Positions 28,204 to 39,150 of a stretch of 54,707 bases of DNA are shown piece after piece (positions within the stretch are counted from its first letter, which is position 1; each line of letters opens with the position of its first letter). The DNA lies in IMG/VR virus record IMGVR_UViG_3300025809_000025, positions 1-54,707 of that record. The stretch is one strand, 5' to 3'. The position numbers and the translations under genes are program-made. The DNA comes from a virus. Under the pieces are notes generated by a model that was not told where the DNA came from, did no database searches, and was given only the letters and a program-made list of their open reading frames with translations.

Positions 28204-29084
28204 TACCCACCTGACTCTGTAGATTCATCGCATTCGTTACCATAAACAAAGCACTGGTAACCCAAGTTTGTCGGACCAGTGATATAAAGCTCTGACTCTT
28301 GACCCGCCAAAAGAACGTCGGAACCAGAGAGGTACAGGTTTAGACCGAATTGATCTGTGCCATTTAAGAACACGCTGCTCTGCTCAAGCATTCTTGTATT
28401 AGTCTGCCACGTAAGCGTGACCGCCTGACTGCCAGAGCTATAAGCTAGATTGCTTTCTTCTACTCGTAGGTTTCTGTCCGCAGCTTCACCCTCAAGAAAC
28501 GCAACCGCTTCTGGGCTTGCCGCAACACCTAAGAACGCACCAGCATTGTTGGCATGAGTTTCGATGTCGTCGAGGCTTTGGTTGTACGTATCTGCATCGT
28601 CCTGATCAATGGTCAGGGACTCAATATTGTCTGCAACAAATTGTTGGACTTCAGCTTCATCGTCAGGGGTTGCTGCTGTCTCTGCTATTTCCGCGACATT
28701 CTGAACAGCAATCATCGCCACAACAACATCAGTGAATGCACCTATTGCCGCATCCATCAGCTCTAGCTCAGCCGCTGCCTGCTCTTCAAGATAGTCCACG
28801 GCACTACCGTAAGGCTGATAGCTTTGCATGCCCGACAGTGCGGCGTTATACGCCTGTACTTGCTCTGAGCTGATATGAGCAGTCCCAGCTAGAGAGCCAT
28901 CAGAAATACCAGCCCCAGTGTAAGCATAGCCTTGTGCTGCACCAGCAAGCATGATTCCTTTGTCCATCTGATCAACAATGGCAGATGATGCCGATATCAA
29001 ATTATCTAGCTCACTGCCGTTTGCGCCGGAACTTATCGCTAACAGACTCGCTAGAGCCGCTGTCTGTAATTTCCTCTGCTTCAT
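28203..29084 (-). CDS. Exported protein, 293 aa
   Basis: A signal peptide (MKQRKLQTAALASLLAISSGANG) with cleavage near residue 23. The rest is Ala/Glu-rich and helical, ending in a beta-rich part with two Cys (CFVYGNEC). GGAG precedes the ATG. It resembles exported proteins that end podovirus structural operons; function not recognised. Confidence 0.75.
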   Translation of the reverse strand: MKQRKLQTAALASLLAISSGANGSELDNLISASSAIVDQMDKGIMLAGAAQGYAYTGAGISDGSLAGTAHISSEQVQAYNAALSGMQSYQPYGSAVDYLEEQAAAELELMDAAIGAFTDVVVAMIAVQNVAEIAETAATPDDEAEVQQFVADNIESLTIDQDDADTYNQSLDDIETHANNAGAFLGVAASPEAVAFLEGEAADRNLRVEESNLAYSSGSQAVTLTWQTNTRMLEQSSVFLNGTDQFGLNLYLSGSDVLLAGQESELYITGPTNLGYQCFVYGNECDESTESGG

Positions 29085-29721
29085 TTTCTGCTCCTATACC
29101 TAATATTGAGTTGTACCACTTCTGGGTATCGCTGTATTTGTTGACTGGTGGCTTCTTACTAAAGGTTGCGTGCCTATAAACCTTGACCTCTCCGTAATCT
29201 GGAATATAGAGAGACGGCTGCATCTTCATTAATAAAAATGCGCGGCGACCAACAACCAACCTACCACCCTTGATTACAGGGCACGGAGTTCCAGAAACAA
29301 ACATCGCTCTAAACACCGCCTCGTCTGCACACATGACGGAGATTGCTGCGACCTTCATACCGAGGTCACTGAGCACCTTGGCATTCCTACGCCTATTACA
29401 GTACTCATCTACCTTGTAATTGCCCGATGTGTATCCGACTATGCCTGTCTGAATACTGCTGCCAGTACCCTGCAAGCACGTCTCAAGCCCGTTAGACATA
29501 TAGCTAGGTGCTATAGCGCTGCCAACTGGCATGTCAGATGAGCTTCCTGCGCCGTTGTAAGTGTTGCTGGTACTGTGATCCGTGCTGTTGTTATTGCTGC
29601 TCACCGTAGAGTCGACGGTATTCGTATTTAACGAACCATCCTGATTGTTCTCGCTATTAGTTGACTCTTCGCCAAAAGCAATTGACGTGAGTAACAGTGC
29701 TGCTGCACCTAAAGCTCTCAC
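29011..29721 (-). CDS. Exported Cys-containing protein, 236 aa
   Basis: GTG 29721 is chosen: it lies one base after the giant-gene stop, follows AGGGA, and begins a clean signal peptide (VRALGAAALLLTSIAFGEES). An ATG 23 codons earlier would add a basic stretch inside the giant gene. A Ser/Thr/Asn-rich linker is followed by a conserved-looking CLQGTGSS...DEYCNRRRNAK...MCADEAV...GTPCPV region with four Cys. Similar proteins follow ejection proteins in marine podoviruses; role unknown. Confidence 0.72.
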   Translation of the reverse strand: MRALGAAALLLTSIAFGEESTNSENNQDGSLNTNTVDSTVSSNNNSTDHSTSNTYNGAGSSSDMPVGSAIAPSYMSNGLETCLQGTGSSIQTGIVGYTSGNYKVDEYCNRRRNAKVLSDLGMKVAAISVMCADEAVFRAMFVSGTPCPVIKGGRLVVGRRAFLLMKMQPSLYIPDYGEVKVYRHATFSKKPPVNKYSDTQKWYNSILGIGAENEAEEITDSGSSESVSDKFRRKRQ

Positions 29722-29722
29722 G

Positions 29723-32700
29723 TTAGTCCCTAATTCCCTTCTCTGCCTTTCGATACATCTTGTTGTACAGGTCAAATATCTTGTTCTCATTCTCGAGCAG
29801 CTTGTCCAATAGTTCTCTGCGACGCTCCTCTGGAATATCCTGACGCTCTACCAACTTACGAGTCTTGGAGATATTTCTTAAATCTCGGTTAGACATCTTG
29901 TATAGGCTGTTACGTCCTCCCTCAATTACGGGTATGAACGATTGATACTTATTTCTAAGCTGAACTAACTCGCCTTGATCTCCAGCCTCAACAGCATCTT
30001 TTAGTTTTGCCTCTATCTTTCTAGATTCATCCCAGTTGGCATAGAACTCAAATCGATCTTCGTACTCCGAAGGGCTTTCAAAGAATGTTCCGACAATAGG
30101 TAGGTCTTGCTTTCTAAAATCTTCGTCAGCCATCATTCTTGCCGAAACATCTGAAGACTGACTTACAAAGCGACCTACGCCCCCAAGGAAGTACTCATAT
30201 ACATACTCCATCTTGTCTGGGTTCATAGATACAAACCCGTCGGTGTACTTATCCCCGCCTGTAGCATCGTTAAGGAACTCAGCAGCGGCAGTGAATGCTT
30301 TATCTGTAGATCTTCTAGAGTTGTAAGCGTTAGATCGCTCAACAATAAACGGATTCTGCTCAATGTATATGTCGCTGCCAAAGAAGTTCTTGTTAGCCAG
30401 CATGTCTAAGTGAACCTCTAGAAGGTCAGGATAGAATCCTCGCATCTGTTCTTCCCAGCTATCGCCACTGGACGGTGCAACAGGAACAAAGTTTAGAAGT
30501 AAGTTTTCCCATAAGTACAATGCGGACTCCTCTGGAGTGTTGACCCCAAAAGACATTTCGACACCCAGTCTGCCTATGTTGGTAAAGAAGTTGTAACCAT
30601 ATGAAGCAGGCAAAGCGAAGCCTTCGTCACTGTTATACATAAACAATAATGAACGGTTCTTCGCATGCTCAGGCAAATCTGCATAAACCTTCTCATCATC
30701 ATCATCATCATCAGACATAAGAATATTAATGGCGGCTAATGTACCGCCCAAAGCAATCAGACCAGCAGCAGTTTTTTGTGCCGTTGTGGCTTTTCCTGTA
30801 TCACTACTTAGAGCTTGAGCTATGTTTACGTTACCCTGTACCGCAGCATTGAAGAACAAGAATCCTGCATTGACTACTGCGGTGTTCTCACCCTTACGAT
30901 TAAAGTTTACTGTAAGATCTTTTGCTAAAGTTGCAGCTGTTTCTCTGTCAGTTCCAGCTTTTCTTGCCTCAACATATGCAGATAAACGTACAGAGTTTTC
31001 CATTGTGGTATTGAAATCTTCGACCCACTTACCGATAGCTCTCAACGCTTCTCTCGTATAACCTTTCTTTAATTTACTTTTAAGAATTCTTAGCTGTTCG
31101 TCTTGGTCACGAACTAGCATCATGCCTGTGGATGCACCGTCTTCCATAAACTCTGATGCGTACTGATCTAATGTATTTTCTCGAACAGGCTTACCGCGCA
31201 TTACGCGATACATAGATCTCATAGAGGGAAGATAACTCGCAGCCATCTTGCCGATCAGGTTCTCACCCTGAACTCTACTGCCGAGCTTGTCCTTAGATGA
31301 CAGGGCATACATAAGACCAGTCTGAACATCTCGCAACGGGTTAACTAGTCCCCATGAGGGGTTATAGTTTATTAGCATGTTACGTCTAAATGTCTGGAAC
31401 CTAGTTGCTAGGGTTAGCACTTTGCTTACGTCATCGTTAGCTCTGCTTAGCATAGGCACACTCATGTTCTGTAGTGCGTGATTTAAGCTGTCGCTTCTGA
31501 ACTCAATAAAGAATGTCTGACCACCCTTCTTCACCTCTACGTACTTAGGATCGCCATTAGGTCTGATATCCCTAGACATCTGATCAAGATCTTGCATGGT
31601 CAGTTCATCGCTAGGCTTAGGTGGTCTAAACTTATTGTTGTATATCGTGTATGAGTCGCTGTTACCTAGATTGCTTAGAAGGTCTAACAAGGTTTGGGCG
31701 GTTTCATTTTTTCTCGCTCGAATAATTTTTCTCTGCACATCTTCAATGGCGGTAAACAGCGGGTTTACAGGCAATGTCTTTCTGCCTTTAGCCTTCATGC
31801 TCTCGCTACCTACAATAGAGAACCCTCTTGAAGACGAGCTGCGAACGTACTTATCTCCATCTTCCTCAGCGGCAAAACCTTTTAAAGGAACGTAAAACTC
31901 ATAAGTGTCCTCCCAGTCAGCTTTTGATTCACCATCAAGCAAACCGGATTCAACCATGCGATCTCTCTGGAACTGAAGCATTTCGTATACTTTGCCGGCA
32001 ATACGATCCATGTCGGCTTTAGTGCCTTCTCTCTCAGCTAAATTTAAAACGCTTTCAGCTTCAGCATATGTCATGCCAGAACCAGTATCTTGAAATTGAA
32101 GTGGCAAGGTTTTGTATGACTGCAATTTTTCTTGCAGGTTAGCTATCTGAACGGTGTGATCTACCTCAACATCCTCTTGCAGTTTTTCTATCTGGCGCTC
32201 AGTTCGTAAAATGTTGCGCTCTCGTTGAGCTTTTACTTTCTCAGCAATCACGTCATTACGCTCTGCCGCGTGTTTAGCGATAAGGTATATGCCGACAGAA
32301 TCTGGATCGACTTTTAGCTCAGCTATAAGGTCGCCCAAAGGGTCAACGTAATTTTCATGGAAGGCATCAAGATCATTTTGAATCTTGCCATGCGACAAGT
32401 TTTCTTGATCTCTAGCTGATAAGCCAGCCGGAAGTCTACCCTTATCAAGAAAGTCTGCCGCTTGGTTTTCGAAATCTTCTAGGGGAGCGTAACGATCTAC
32501 TAACGACCTATATATCTTCTTGCCTTTAAGTCTTCTAGCAAGATCGGACTGTCCGTCTATTTCGTCGTTGTAGCTAAATCGATTTGTTGAGGGGGTGCCA
32601 TCGTCAAGAGTATTATTCTTGGCGTTGTTAATCTTCTTCTTTACGAAGGAAACTTCTTCTGGGGGTGAGTCTAACTCTTGTCTGGAGACATCGGTGTCGG

Positions 32701-35700
32701 GCTGACTTTGAAGAGTTCCTTCAAAAGCATATTCCCTTTGAGTCGCTTTTCTTCCAGCGTTTTCTTTGAGGATTTCGTCAAGTCTTTCTCTGTTGACTCC
32801 TTCTGCTTCATACCACGGGAATCCTTTGTCATATGTACTTACCTTAAAGTTTTTAGGTAAAACCCCTGCTTTTGGTTTTTTTATCTCATTCAAAAAATTT
32901 CTAAATTCATCGCGAGACAAGCGATAGGGTTCGCCCTTAGAATCATTATATATGAAATAAGGCTCTCCCGCCTCATCTCTTGCGTAGATGGCTCCATAAG
33001 CAAACGTGTTTTGCTTTCCCTCTGGAGCACCCATAAAGGCATATGGGTCGGCATTACCCTCCATGTCTTTTACAATTCCTTGCATGGTTGGGTGAGCTAC
33101 TACCTGTCCTGAGTTTAATACCCAGCTCTCCCAATGATAGCGTCCGACAGAAGCGTCTTCCGGTCTACCAATAGCTTCGTACAACTGACCGACTTTTAAT
33201 GCTAGCGACTTCTCCATAACTTCATATCTAGCAACACCGTGAAGCCCATTAAACTCGTCAGCTATATCATCATAAATAAGCTTTCCGTAACGACCAGAAT
33301 CCCACATTGTGTTTAGCTGTATTCTATCCAAGATAACTACATCATCACGACCAGTCATCAGCATAAGAAATGAAAACACTTTGTTATCAATTCCTGCGTT
33401 CTCAAGCATACCCTGAAATTGTCGGCGCACTTCACTGGTTGGTGTGGATCTATCTTCAATAAGATTGTGCAGCTTTTGAAGCTTGGACACACCCTGCTCA
33501 TCAACCTCTGAAAGCTTTATCATTAGCGAGCCAAATGCATTTGCGTTAGAAGTTCCTCCCTTACCAAAAGATCCTTGAGGTATTAGGTTTGGTACTTTGT
33601 TGCGCCATTCTGCCAGATCATCCTGCGTCACGTTTCCTTGCAAAGCTTTTTCTGAAAGCTCTGACACAGCATTGTTTTTGGTTAATAAGTCTACAAAGGC
33701 GGCTTCTTGCGAACTTGCCGTTAACATGCGAGATAACATTCCCCAAAGCATTAGCTTAGAGGTATGTTCCGGCAAAGCGTTTCCGCTACCGTAAAGCTCT
33801 CCCATCTTATATGCTGTTTGTAGCCCTCTGTCTGCTGCCTCTATTTGCTCTTTAGTTAATCTAGAGTGCGTCTTAGCCCAGAGATCTATGTCGTTATATA
33901 AAGCTATTAACCCGTGCGGCGGTCTAAGAGTTTCATTGCTGCCGGTCAAATCTCGTTCAAATGCCAGCCAACTATCGACTGAGCCTAAAGCATCTGGGTG
34001 TCGATCAACTAACTCTTTTAATAATGGCAGCTGAGCATCAGCATTCTTGGGACTAATTACTTTTGTGATCGCAGAGTTTGGCTTTCCCTTTGCAGATTTT
34101 TCCCTAACATCACCCTCAGAAGTCTGTAGTAAATACTCTGCACCCTTCTTAATAAAGTTAAGGTCGTCAAGATCTGCCGCAGTATCGTCTAGCTGCTTCT
34201 CCTGAACATATTCATAAGAAAGGTAATTGCCGTCTTCGAGTACTACTACATCTTCTGCATCATCTTTTTCAGACAAGATTGACTGCTTAAGGTTTTCAAA
34301 CTGGTTGTCTTCGAGAGATTTAAACTTTGTACGTAACTGCTTTTCAGTTACCGCACCCTTGTCCTGAATAAAGTCCCACGCTTTAAACTCTGTATCTCTC
34401 CCCACATTTGGATCTAAAGGGGTGTTAAAGGAATTTTTTCCCTCCGCAAATAATTTTTCGCGGTGATCAATGATTGTCTGAAGAGCCTCTTTTTTTGTCG
34501 TGCCAAGATAATCATCAAAAATCTTTCCGTCAATAGACTGATAATAAACGCCTTCGCCACCAGAGTTTCTGTCATTAGGCAATGCACCAAACTCTGCATC
34601 AGCCGCATCCTCGTCAAAGTAGACTTGATAGCGATCACCATCAGAAAAAGTGACAGTAAGCGTTCCAGTGTCTTCCCAGTTCTCAGCCTTCTTAAATGCA
34701 GGTTTTTTGGCAGATAAATTTATCGTTACAGGGGTATCTTCAGTAGACTTTATATTGATCAGTTTTGAGACATCGGTTTCTTTACGAAGATCTATGCTTC
34801 CAGACAGGTAACCCCCGCTATATATTCCTCCACGAGAATCACTGTTATCGTCTAGCTTGTAGCTTAAACCGTTTTTATTCTGGTAGCCGTCTCTATAACC
34901 CGCAACATAGTTCTTGCGGTTTCTTTCTGTGTAGTAGCCGTTTTTAGTGCCGAGATCGCCCTGAGCCGCAGTGTAAAGGCGATTACCTCGTTCCGTTTGC
35001 TCAGAAACGGTGAGTCCTTTTACGCTAGGCTTTTGTACATCTGATCGTTCACGTTGCCCAGCTTCTTCTTGGACCTGTCCCGCCACTGAGGTATCGGCTC
35101 TCCCGTCTCCAGTGCTTGCTTCGCCATCTCGTCCAGCTGATTCAGGCTGTACGACCTCGACGCTTCTGGACTCTGGCGGTGCCCGAACTTCTCCTGATAT
35201 GCCTTCAGGTTGGGAGGTGTCTGGGGTGCTGATACTAGTCGGCGCTTCATCGTTTACCTCTACTGCTTGTGCAGTCTGTAAGTTATTGTCTCTTATTTCT
35301 TTTATATAATTATACGCCTGCGGTGCAAGCTCTTGTAGTTCTTTTGGGTTAGAGTGAAACAGCGCTCCTAGCTGAGCGAACACTTCCTCTCTCATTGTTG
35401 AATTTACTTTGGCGTTATCCTTTTCAGGATCTAATATGTGAGCCTGAAGATCGTTAAATGGGTAATCAAATCGCTTACCTAATGCAGACCCTTGCTCCCA
35501 GTTGTCGTAGATCTCCTCCATGATGTCACCCATAACCACTGTAGGCTCATCAATAGATTCGTCAATCTGTATACCAAACCGGCTATCTTTATCACTAAGC
35601 CCCATGGAGAAGTCAGCAGCATGATAGATCTCGTGAGTCATCGTCCAAGCCAACTCACCTAACACGTCTTGATCTGTCATAGATCCGTTAATTAAATCTT

Positions 35701-37654
35701 CATTGACAGATATGCCTCTAGTCTGTTTTCCTGTAAGAGCTGGCGCATCTATCTCAGCTTCCTTATGGACGTAAACGCCTGACACCTGATCCATAAACGA
35801 TGTAGGAACACCGTTCGCAGACAGGTCAGCCATAACACCAGCTAGGGTATTTGTCGCATCTTCCGCACGATCACCATAAGCCTCGTCTATAGTAGGAAGA
35901 CTTTTTCCTTTAGGCTTTTGCGTAGTTGGAATTTGAATTGAGTCGTTGCGATCAAAGATTCTATCAATGTCATCTTGATCTATAGCCTCTACAATAACAT
36001 CGGTATTGTTAGGGTCTAATGCTTCTGGGCTATTAGCCTTTACTGATAAATCTAATAACTGTTCTTGTACTGGTTTTTGAGCTGGAGATATTTCTGCATC
36101 CCACCTATGGTCAGATCCAAACTCTCTCTTACCTTGGGGTACAGCTCTTCCTCCAAACATGGGAGATGAGGGGAAGTCTGTGACTATATCTGCCTGAGGA
36201 GCTTGAGGGGATGGGGGTAATGTGTTTTCCCCGAACTCTTTATTTTCTTGATCAACCGCAACTTTAGTAACCTGAAGCGGGTCAGCTTTAGCGTCAACCT
36301 CAGGAACTTCAATCTGAGTCCCGTCATAATCTGTCAGCTCAGATAGCCCAGCTTCTCTACGCTCTGCGTTTGATAAAGGAGGGTTGTCATCAAGGAATGA
36401 GGTGTCACCAACATCTATAGTAGTTCGACCATTTCTTGCATTATTTTCTGCTTCAGAAAACATCTCTTTTATTCGAAGAGCAAACTCAGGGTCATTTACT
36501 GACCTTGTTCGAACCTCTTTAGCGTCGTCGCCTAACTTAACATCTTGACTATAACCGCCGGTCGCACCCTTAAAAGCACCACCTACTGAACCAGTAACGC
36601 CACCAAATAAAAACCCAGCTGCTGCGGATTCTATTAAGGCTCCGCGCTTTCTTTCATTACTTAAATAATCAAAGTATTCTCTTTGTTCATTATCGCTGTA
36701 GTTGTTGTTGACATAAGATATTATCTCTTCCTCAACAATTAACTGTAACGCTTCGGTGCCACCCTCTACTCCCATCTGAGTTGTTGCGTCTTTTACAAAC
36801 TGACCAACCCATGCAGGTTTATCATTGACAGCTCCTGAAATAAACTCACCAACCTCATCCGCTTTTCCTTTAGGCAAAAACTTATTGAGTGCTGTAAAAG
36901 CAGGGATCGCATTTAAAGCACCTATTGTTAAACCAGAAACAGCAGCTGCGACTGGCGCTTCTTCGCCTGTCTCTTCTAGCGTTCTGGAGAACGTGCTAGA
37001 CGCTCCCTGCTGTGTTCCATAAAGAACTGCCCCAGCAGTTGCGCCTCTAGTCGTTAACTTTGCAACTTTATCTGCTGCAAATTTATCCGCCATGTTTCTT
37101 GCAATCTTATCTGCCGCTTGTTTTTCGAGACCTTCCTTAAGTAAACGGTCTGAAGCTTGTTGAGCCAGCGTGTCCGCCATCTCTCCAACGCCCTTCTTTA
37201 CAGCCTGCTTTGTTACTAATCCACCAACTCCACCTGTAGCCGCCATTCCGGCTAAATCCGGAACAACTGAACCCAAGGTATAGGCAGCCCATGCACCAAA
37301 GTCTGTAGCGCTGTCTATATCTTGAAAGGTTACGTCAGGGGCGTACTGCTCTGCTTCTTTGGTTTGCTCTTGGTAGTATTCAATACCTTCAGTAACCATC
37401 TCCTCATCGCCAATTACAGATCCAGTCAAAGCCTTTAGCCCTCCGCCGAGAGCCTGCATGTTATCGACACCACCTTTTAGACCGCGAACGAAATTACCGT
37501 CAACCTCTGGAGCTGCGGCTAAAGTTGGATCGAGTTCTGGAGATGAATCAGGCTGACCCTCAGCAGGCTGAAGGTTGTTGTCTTCTTCTAGTAAAGCATC
37601 TCGGGCTGCGTAGTACTCGCTCTTAGAGAACTGAGTTACAGACTTTAACGGCAT
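29723..37654 (-). CDS. Giant internal/ejection polyvalent protein, 2643 aa
   Basis: A 2643-residue protein, the likely counterpart of the large T7 gp16-type ejection protein. Visible parts: a zincin motif HEIYH at 674-678 (TMTHEIYHAADFSMG); a coiled coil near 1800-1850; an LPD38-like segment near 2095-2111 (NYNPSWGLVNPLRDVQTGL); a hydrophobic stretch near 2290 (AAGLIALGGTLAAINILM) followed by a DDDDDD run. Polyvalent proteins of this kind are injected with phage DNA and combine several activities. No lytic transglycosylase motif is evident; the zincin may replace it. Confidence 0.88.
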   Translation of the reverse strand: MPLKSVTQFSKSEYYAARDALLEEDNNLQPAEGQPDSSPELDPTLAAAPEVDGNFVRGLKGGVDNMQALGGGLKALTGSVIGDEEMVTEGIEYYQEQTKEAEQYAPDVTFQDIDSATDFGAWAAYTLGSVVPDLAGMAATGGVGGLVTKQAVKKGVGEMADTLAQQASDRLLKEGLEKQAADKIARNMADKFAADKVAKLTTRGATAGAVLYGTQQGASSTFSRTLEETGEEAPVAAAVSGLTIGALNAIPAFTALNKFLPKGKADEVGEFISGAVNDKPAWVGQFVKDATTQMGVEGGTEALQLIVEEEIISYVNNNYSDNEQREYFDYLSNERKRGALIESAAAGFLFGGVTGSVGGAFKGATGGYSQDVKLGDDAKEVRTRSVNDPEFALRIKEMFSEAENNARNGRTTIDVGDTSFLDDNPPLSNAERREAGLSELTDYDGTQIEVPEVDAKADPLQVTKVAVDQENKEFGENTLPPSPQAPQADIVTDFPSSPMFGGRAVPQGKREFGSDHRWDAEISPAQKPVQEQLLDLSVKANSPEALDPNNTDVIVEAIDQDDIDRIFDRNDSIQIPTTQKPKGKSLPTIDEAYGDRAEDATNTLAGVMADLSANGVPTSFMDQVSGVYVHKEAEIDAPALTGKQTRGISVNEDLINGSMTDQDVLGELAWTMTHEIYHAADFSMGLSDKDSRFGIQIDESIDEPTVVMGDIMEEIYDNWEQGSALGKRFDYPFNDLQAHILDPEKDNAKVNSTMREEVFAQLGALFHSNPKELQELAPQAYNYIKEIRDNNLQTAQAVEVNDEAPTSISTPDTSQPEGISGEVRAPPESRSVEVVQPESAGRDGEASTGDGRADTSVAGQVQEEAGQRERSDVQKPSVKGLTVSEQTERGNRLYTAAQGDLGTKNGYYTERNRKNYVAGYRDGYQNKNGLSYKLDDNSDSRGGIYSGGYLSGSIDLRKETDVSKLINIKSTEDTPVTINLSAKKPAFKKAENWEDTGTLTVTFSDGDRYQVYFDEDAADAEFGALPNDRNSGGEGVYYQSIDGKIFDDYLGTTKKEALQTIIDHREKLFAEGKNSFNTPLDPNVGRDTEFKAWDFIQDKGAVTEKQLRTKFKSLEDNQFENLKQSILSEKDDAEDVVVLEDGNYLSYEYVQEKQLDDTAADLDDLNFIKKGAEYLLQTSEGDVREKSAKGKPNSAITKVISPKNADAQLPLLKELVDRHPDALGSVDSWLAFERDLTGSNETLRPPHGLIALYNDIDLWAKTHSRLTKEQIEAADRGLQTAYKMGELYGSGNALPEHTSKLMLWGMLSRMLTASSQEAAFVDLLTKNNAVSELSEKALQGNVTQDDLAEWRNKVPNLIPQGSFGKGGTSNANAFGSLMIKLSEVDEQGVSKLQKLHNLIEDRSTPTSEVRRQFQGMLENAGIDNKVFSFLMLMTGRDDVVILDRIQLNTMWDSGRYGKLIYDDIADEFNGLHGVARYEVMEKSLALKVGQLYEAIGRPEDASVGRYHWESWVLNSGQVVAHPTMQGIVKDMEGNADPYAFMGAPEGKQNTFAYGAIYARDEAGEPYFIYNDSKGEPYRLSRDEFRNFLNEIKKPKAGVLPKNFKVSTYDKGFPWYEAEGVNRERLDEILKENAGRKATQREYAFEGTLQSQPDTDVSRQELDSPPEEVSFVKKKINNAKNNTLDDGTPSTNRFSYNDEIDGQSDLARRLKGKKIYRSLVDRYAPLEDFENQAADFLDKGRLPAGLSARDQENLSHGKIQNDLDAFHENYVDPLGDLIAELKVDPDSVGIYLIAKHAAERNDVIAEKVKAQRERNILRTERQIEKLQEDVEVDHTVQIANLQEKLQSYKTLPLQFQDTGSGMTYAEAESVLNLAEREGTKADMDRIAGKVYEMLQFQRDRMVESGLLDGESKADWEDTYEFYVPLKGFAAEEDGDKYVRSSSSRGFSIVGSESMKAKGRKTLPVNPLFTAIEDVQRKIIRARKNETAQTLLDLLSNLGNSDSYTIYNNKFRPPKPSDELTMQDLDQMSRDIRPNGDPKYVEVKKGGQTFFIEFRSDSLNHALQNMSVPMLSRANDDVSKVLTLATRFQTFRRNMLINYNPSWGLVNPLRDVQTGLMYALSSKDKLGSRVQGENLIGKMAASYLPSMRSMYRVMRGKPVRENTLDQYASEFMEDGASTGMMLVRDQDEQLRILKSKLKKGYTREALRAIGKWVEDFNTTMENSVRLSAYVEARKAGTDRETAATLAKDLTVNFNRKGENTAVVNAGFLFFNAAVQGNVNIAQALSSDTGKATTAQKTAAGLIALGGTLAAINILMSDDDDDDEKVYADLPEHAKNRSLLFMYNSDEGFALPASYGYNFFTNIGRLGVEMSFGVNTPEESALYLWENLLLNFVPVAPSSGDSWEEQMRGFYPDLLEVHLDMLANKNFFGSDIYIEQNPFIVERSNAYNSRRSTDKAFTAAAEFLNDATGGDKYTDGFVSMNPDKMEYVYEYFLGGVGRFVSQSSDVSARMMADEDFRKQDLPIVGTFFESPSEYEDRFEFYANWDESRKIEAKLKDAVEAGDQGELVQLRNKYQSFIPVIEGGRNSLYKMSNRDLRNISKTRKLVERQDIPEERRRELLDKLLENENKIFDLYNKMYRKAEKGIRD

Positions 37655-37668
37655 AAATTCTCACCAAG

Positions 37669-39141
37669 TTATTTCAGTAAATTTAACTTCTCAAGCTGAT
37701 CTAAAAGCCCAGCCGCATCTTCGATCTCACCGTCTTCGTTGTAGTACCCTTGAAGAATTGACGCGTTCTGATAGTTGAACGATGCGTTGCTTCTAGACAT
37801 GAGCTCTCCAAGGTTTGCCGCCTTAATTCCTTTGGGTAGTGGGGCTGATGCAAGAGCTGAACTGGTGGACTCAAACCACTCCTGAATCTTAAATTGCTCA
37901 GAGGTGTCGTCTGTCGGTCCAAACAGCATCTCGTGTTCAATTTCTCGGCGATATTTATCTGTCTTCGTCATGCTTAACTTCTCAGACACGGACGCACTTG
38001 CCATCGCAGGCTGCTGGAAAAGCATGCTTTCCTTAGGGCTCGCACCGCTTTGAATGCCCTTTCTAACCGTCTCCAGTTTAGCGTTAACAGCTGCATCAAA
38101 ATCCTTGTTACCACCGTACATAGTGTGAATCTTTGCGGCTCTTACATCCCTGCTGATCTTTGGACCAATCTGCTGGATCATGTGAGCCGTTCCCGCCATT
38201 GCTTGAGCCATTTCTCCAAATTCAAGCTCTAACGGCTGATTGTCAGCAAAGTTTCTTTTTGATGTTAAAGGTGGGAAGTAGGGGTATGCATTACCTTCCT
38301 TATCTTCCGCCAGAACATAAAGACTTCCGCTTAGCTTGTTTCCATCAACAGACCCTACTTCATGAAGACCTTGCGATTTAATTCTCAACCCCTTTGACTT
38401 CATCCAATCAGGCGCGTTTGTAAATGATTCGTCTATCTGCCTCCCAATTGCAGCTGATTTATTTAGCCCCAATGCGCCGCCGAACGCCGCCCTTAATTCT
38501 GGAGTCATTTCTGCGTTTGCTCCTGATGCAATATCCCCCATAAAAGTCTGCACCGCTGACATGCTACGGGCTGTTTGAGGAGATGTAAGATACCCAAGAT
38601 TAAAGGACGACTGACTGCCATTTTCGTCTATAAGCTCTGATATGCGCTCGTAGTCATCAGGTCCGAGACCGTTAGCTTGGGAAGCTTTAGAATAATTGTA
38701 GATTTCCTGTACGTTTATAGCTCCTTTCTCACGGCTTACCTTTTGCTGCCTTTCATCTGCTTGAGACTGGTAATTGCTTTCCTGAGCTTTGTTCTCAGCT
38801 ATCTCGGACAGACCTTTTTTGTAATCAATAGATTCAGGGTTTGTTGCATTCTTTGCTTTAATATTTGATGTTTGTGCATTTAACAAGGCAGCCTGACCAG
38901 AGAGTCCGGCGTTCTCTGCTTGTATCCGAGCTGTATTGGCACGTAAGCCTGCAAGAAGCGAATCGCTTTCTTGACCGGCTCTTTTTATTTTTAGGTCTTC
39001 TTCTCTGTACCCTCTAAGGTCACTTGCCTGCTGTCTTTTGTATTCCTGATCAGCTTCTATCTGATCACGCTTTAGCTCACGATCCTTAACGTCACTTATT
39101 AGCCCGAAGCCACTTCTAAAACCGTCTGCAAAACCTGCCAT
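37669..39141 (-). CDS. Internal virion protein (gp15-like), 490 aa
   Basis: The first ~150 residues are a charged coiled coil (LKRDQIEADQEYKRQQASDLRGYREEDLK...), then a mixed domain. Placed between a small Gly/Ala-rich protein and the giant protein, as T7 gene 15 lies between 14 and 16. Probably part of the ejected channel. Inferred from order and composition. Confidence 0.75.
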   Translation of the reverse strand: MAGFADGFRSGFGLISDVKDRELKRDQIEADQEYKRQQASDLRGYREEDLKIKRAGQESDSLLAGLRANTARIQAENAGLSGQAALLNAQTSNIKAKNATNPESIDYKKGLSEIAENKAQESNYQSQADERQQKVSREKGAINVQEIYNYSKASQANGLGPDDYERISELIDENGSQSSFNLGYLTSPQTARSMSAVQTFMGDIASGANAEMTPELRAAFGGALGLNKSAAIGRQIDESFTNAPDWMKSKGLRIKSQGLHEVGSVDGNKLSGSLYVLAEDKEGNAYPYFPPLTSKRNFADNQPLELEFGEMAQAMAGTAHMIQQIGPKISRDVRAAKIHTMYGGNKDFDAAVNAKLETVRKGIQSGASPKESMLFQQPAMASASVSEKLSMTKTDKYRREIEHEMLFGPTDDTSEQFKIQEWFESTSSALASAPLPKGIKAANLGELMSRSNASFNYQNASILQGYYNEDGEIEDAAGLLDQLEKLNLLK

Positions 39142-39150
39142 GATAAATAC

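Noticed and set aside
30697-30718. Short CAT microsatellite
   Set aside because: It simply codes the Asp run of the giant protein on the other strand.
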